NCBI GenBank assembly: GCA_030620935.1
Contig: JAUXIP010000153.1
Coordinates: 1-5,756 of the forward strand
DNA length: 5,756 nt
Reading direction: 5' to 3'
DNA from: Deltaproteobacteria bacterium
Lineage (GTDB): Bacteria > Desulfobacterota_B > Binatia > UBA9968
Below are positions 5,309 to 5,756 of the stretch, in pieces. The first letter of the stretch is position 1. The number at the start of each line of letters is the position of its first letter. The translations under genes and the position numbers were made by a program. The notes under the pieces were generated by a model, which was given only the letters and a program-made list of their open reading frames with translations, did no database searches and was not told where the DNA came from.

Positions 5309-5756
5309 ATGCGTTGGGCAGAACTGATTATGGCCGGCGTCATGGCGATTTTCTCCCTTTACCTGATGTGGAAAAGTGCGGAACTCCCCATCGGCTGGAT
5401 TCCCGGAGAGGGTCCCGGCGGTGGGGCATTCCCGTTCTGGCTGTCCGTGGGCATGCTCGTCTGCTCGGCCTGGGTGATTGTGCGCTGGATCAAGCGGACA
5501 AGCCCACCGTCGCGATCGACCGAACCTTACATGGACAAGCGATCGTTCAGGCTGTTCCTGATCGGGGCGGGCTCGCTGGCGGTGATGATCGGGTCGATCC
5601 ACATCATCGGCGTGTACGGGGCAGTCCCGCTGTTTCTCATTTTCTATATGCGGTTTTTGGGCAGCCACCGGTGGGTCACGACCGGGACGCTGGCGGCCGC
5701 CACGCCCGTCGTCCTTTTCTTATTCTTCGAAATCGCCTTGAGGATCACCTTGCCGA
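5309..5756 (+). CDS. tctB: TctB-like small membrane subunit of a tripartite tricarboxylate transporter (truncated by window end)
   Basis: An ATG at 5309, preceded by AAGGGAGGGG about eight bases away, opens a frame that runs off the right edge after 149 codons without a stop. The protein has four or more hydrophobic segments (about 4-22, 41-60, 80-98, 100-116, 124-143) and the characteristic TctB block GWIPGEGPGGGAFPFWL (29-45) after the first segment. Near its end is FEIALRITLP, which normally lies close to the C-terminus in this family, so only a few residues should be missing. TctB is the small inner-membrane subunit that works with the large TctA permease and the binding protein TctC. It follows tctC on the same strand, and tctA is expected just beyond the window. 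Confidence 0.9.
   Translation, partial: MRWAELIMAGVMAIFSLYLMWKSAELPIGWIPGEGPGGGAFPFWLSVGMLVCSAWVIVRWIKRTSPPSRSTEPYMDKRSFRLFLIGAGSLAVMIGSIHIIGVYGAVPLFLIFYMRFLGSHRWVTTGTLAAATPVVLFLFFEIALRITLP

Noticed and set aside
5252..5668. Leftward 138-codon open frame
   Set aside because: It is antisense to tctB and has the His/Pro/Arg-rich composition of a shadow frame.
1..5756. CRISPR array, tRNA, rRNA or defence/phage genes
   Set aside because: No regularly spaced repeats, tRNA-like cloverleaf or relevant protein families are visible.

Overview
The window looks like part of a chromosome from an uncultured Gram-negative bacterium, probably of the deltaproteobacterial / NC10 / Tectomicrobia type. The grounds are an LL-diaminopimelate aminotransferase, a PP0621-type small zinc-ribbon-like membrane protein, a Yip1/rhomboid pair and a tripartite tricarboxylate transporter (TTT) operon with a Bug-family binding protein. 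The exact phylum cannot be fixed from the sequence alone.

Layout. Positions 26-2184 hold a leftward gene set: dapL (TTG start), folK (GTG start) and a PP0621-like small protein (probable TTG start). Between folK and the small protein sits a 194-bp non-coding element (255-448) bounded by perfect 17-bp inverted repeats that begin and end in TTAA, which looks like a MITE or solo IS remnant. An AT-rich divergent promoter region (2185-2299) separates this set from a rightward series. That series is a YacP-like NYN-domain nuclease (2300-2803), a Yip1-family membrane protein (2856-3389) and a rhomboid protease (3392-4075) whose start lies two bases after the Yip1 stop. After a 191-bp gap the right end carries a TTT uptake operon: tctC (4267-5259) and tctB (5309 to the window end, cut off). 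tctA would be expected beyond the edge. A 30-codon open frame with a strong ribosome binding site (4182-4274) runs into the start of tctC.

Functionally, the left half is housekeeping: lysine/cell-wall precursor synthesis, folate synthesis and RNA handling. The middle is a membrane-proteolysis pair. The right end is an accessory carboxylate uptake system with a higher local GC content. I see no CRISPR array, tRNA, rRNA, defence locus or phage gene. The most interesting signals are the small inverted-repeat element, which appears to have landed between the ribosome binding site and start codon of the small membrane protein, and the overlapping leader ORF in front of tctC. I do not see evidence for a wholly new biological system.
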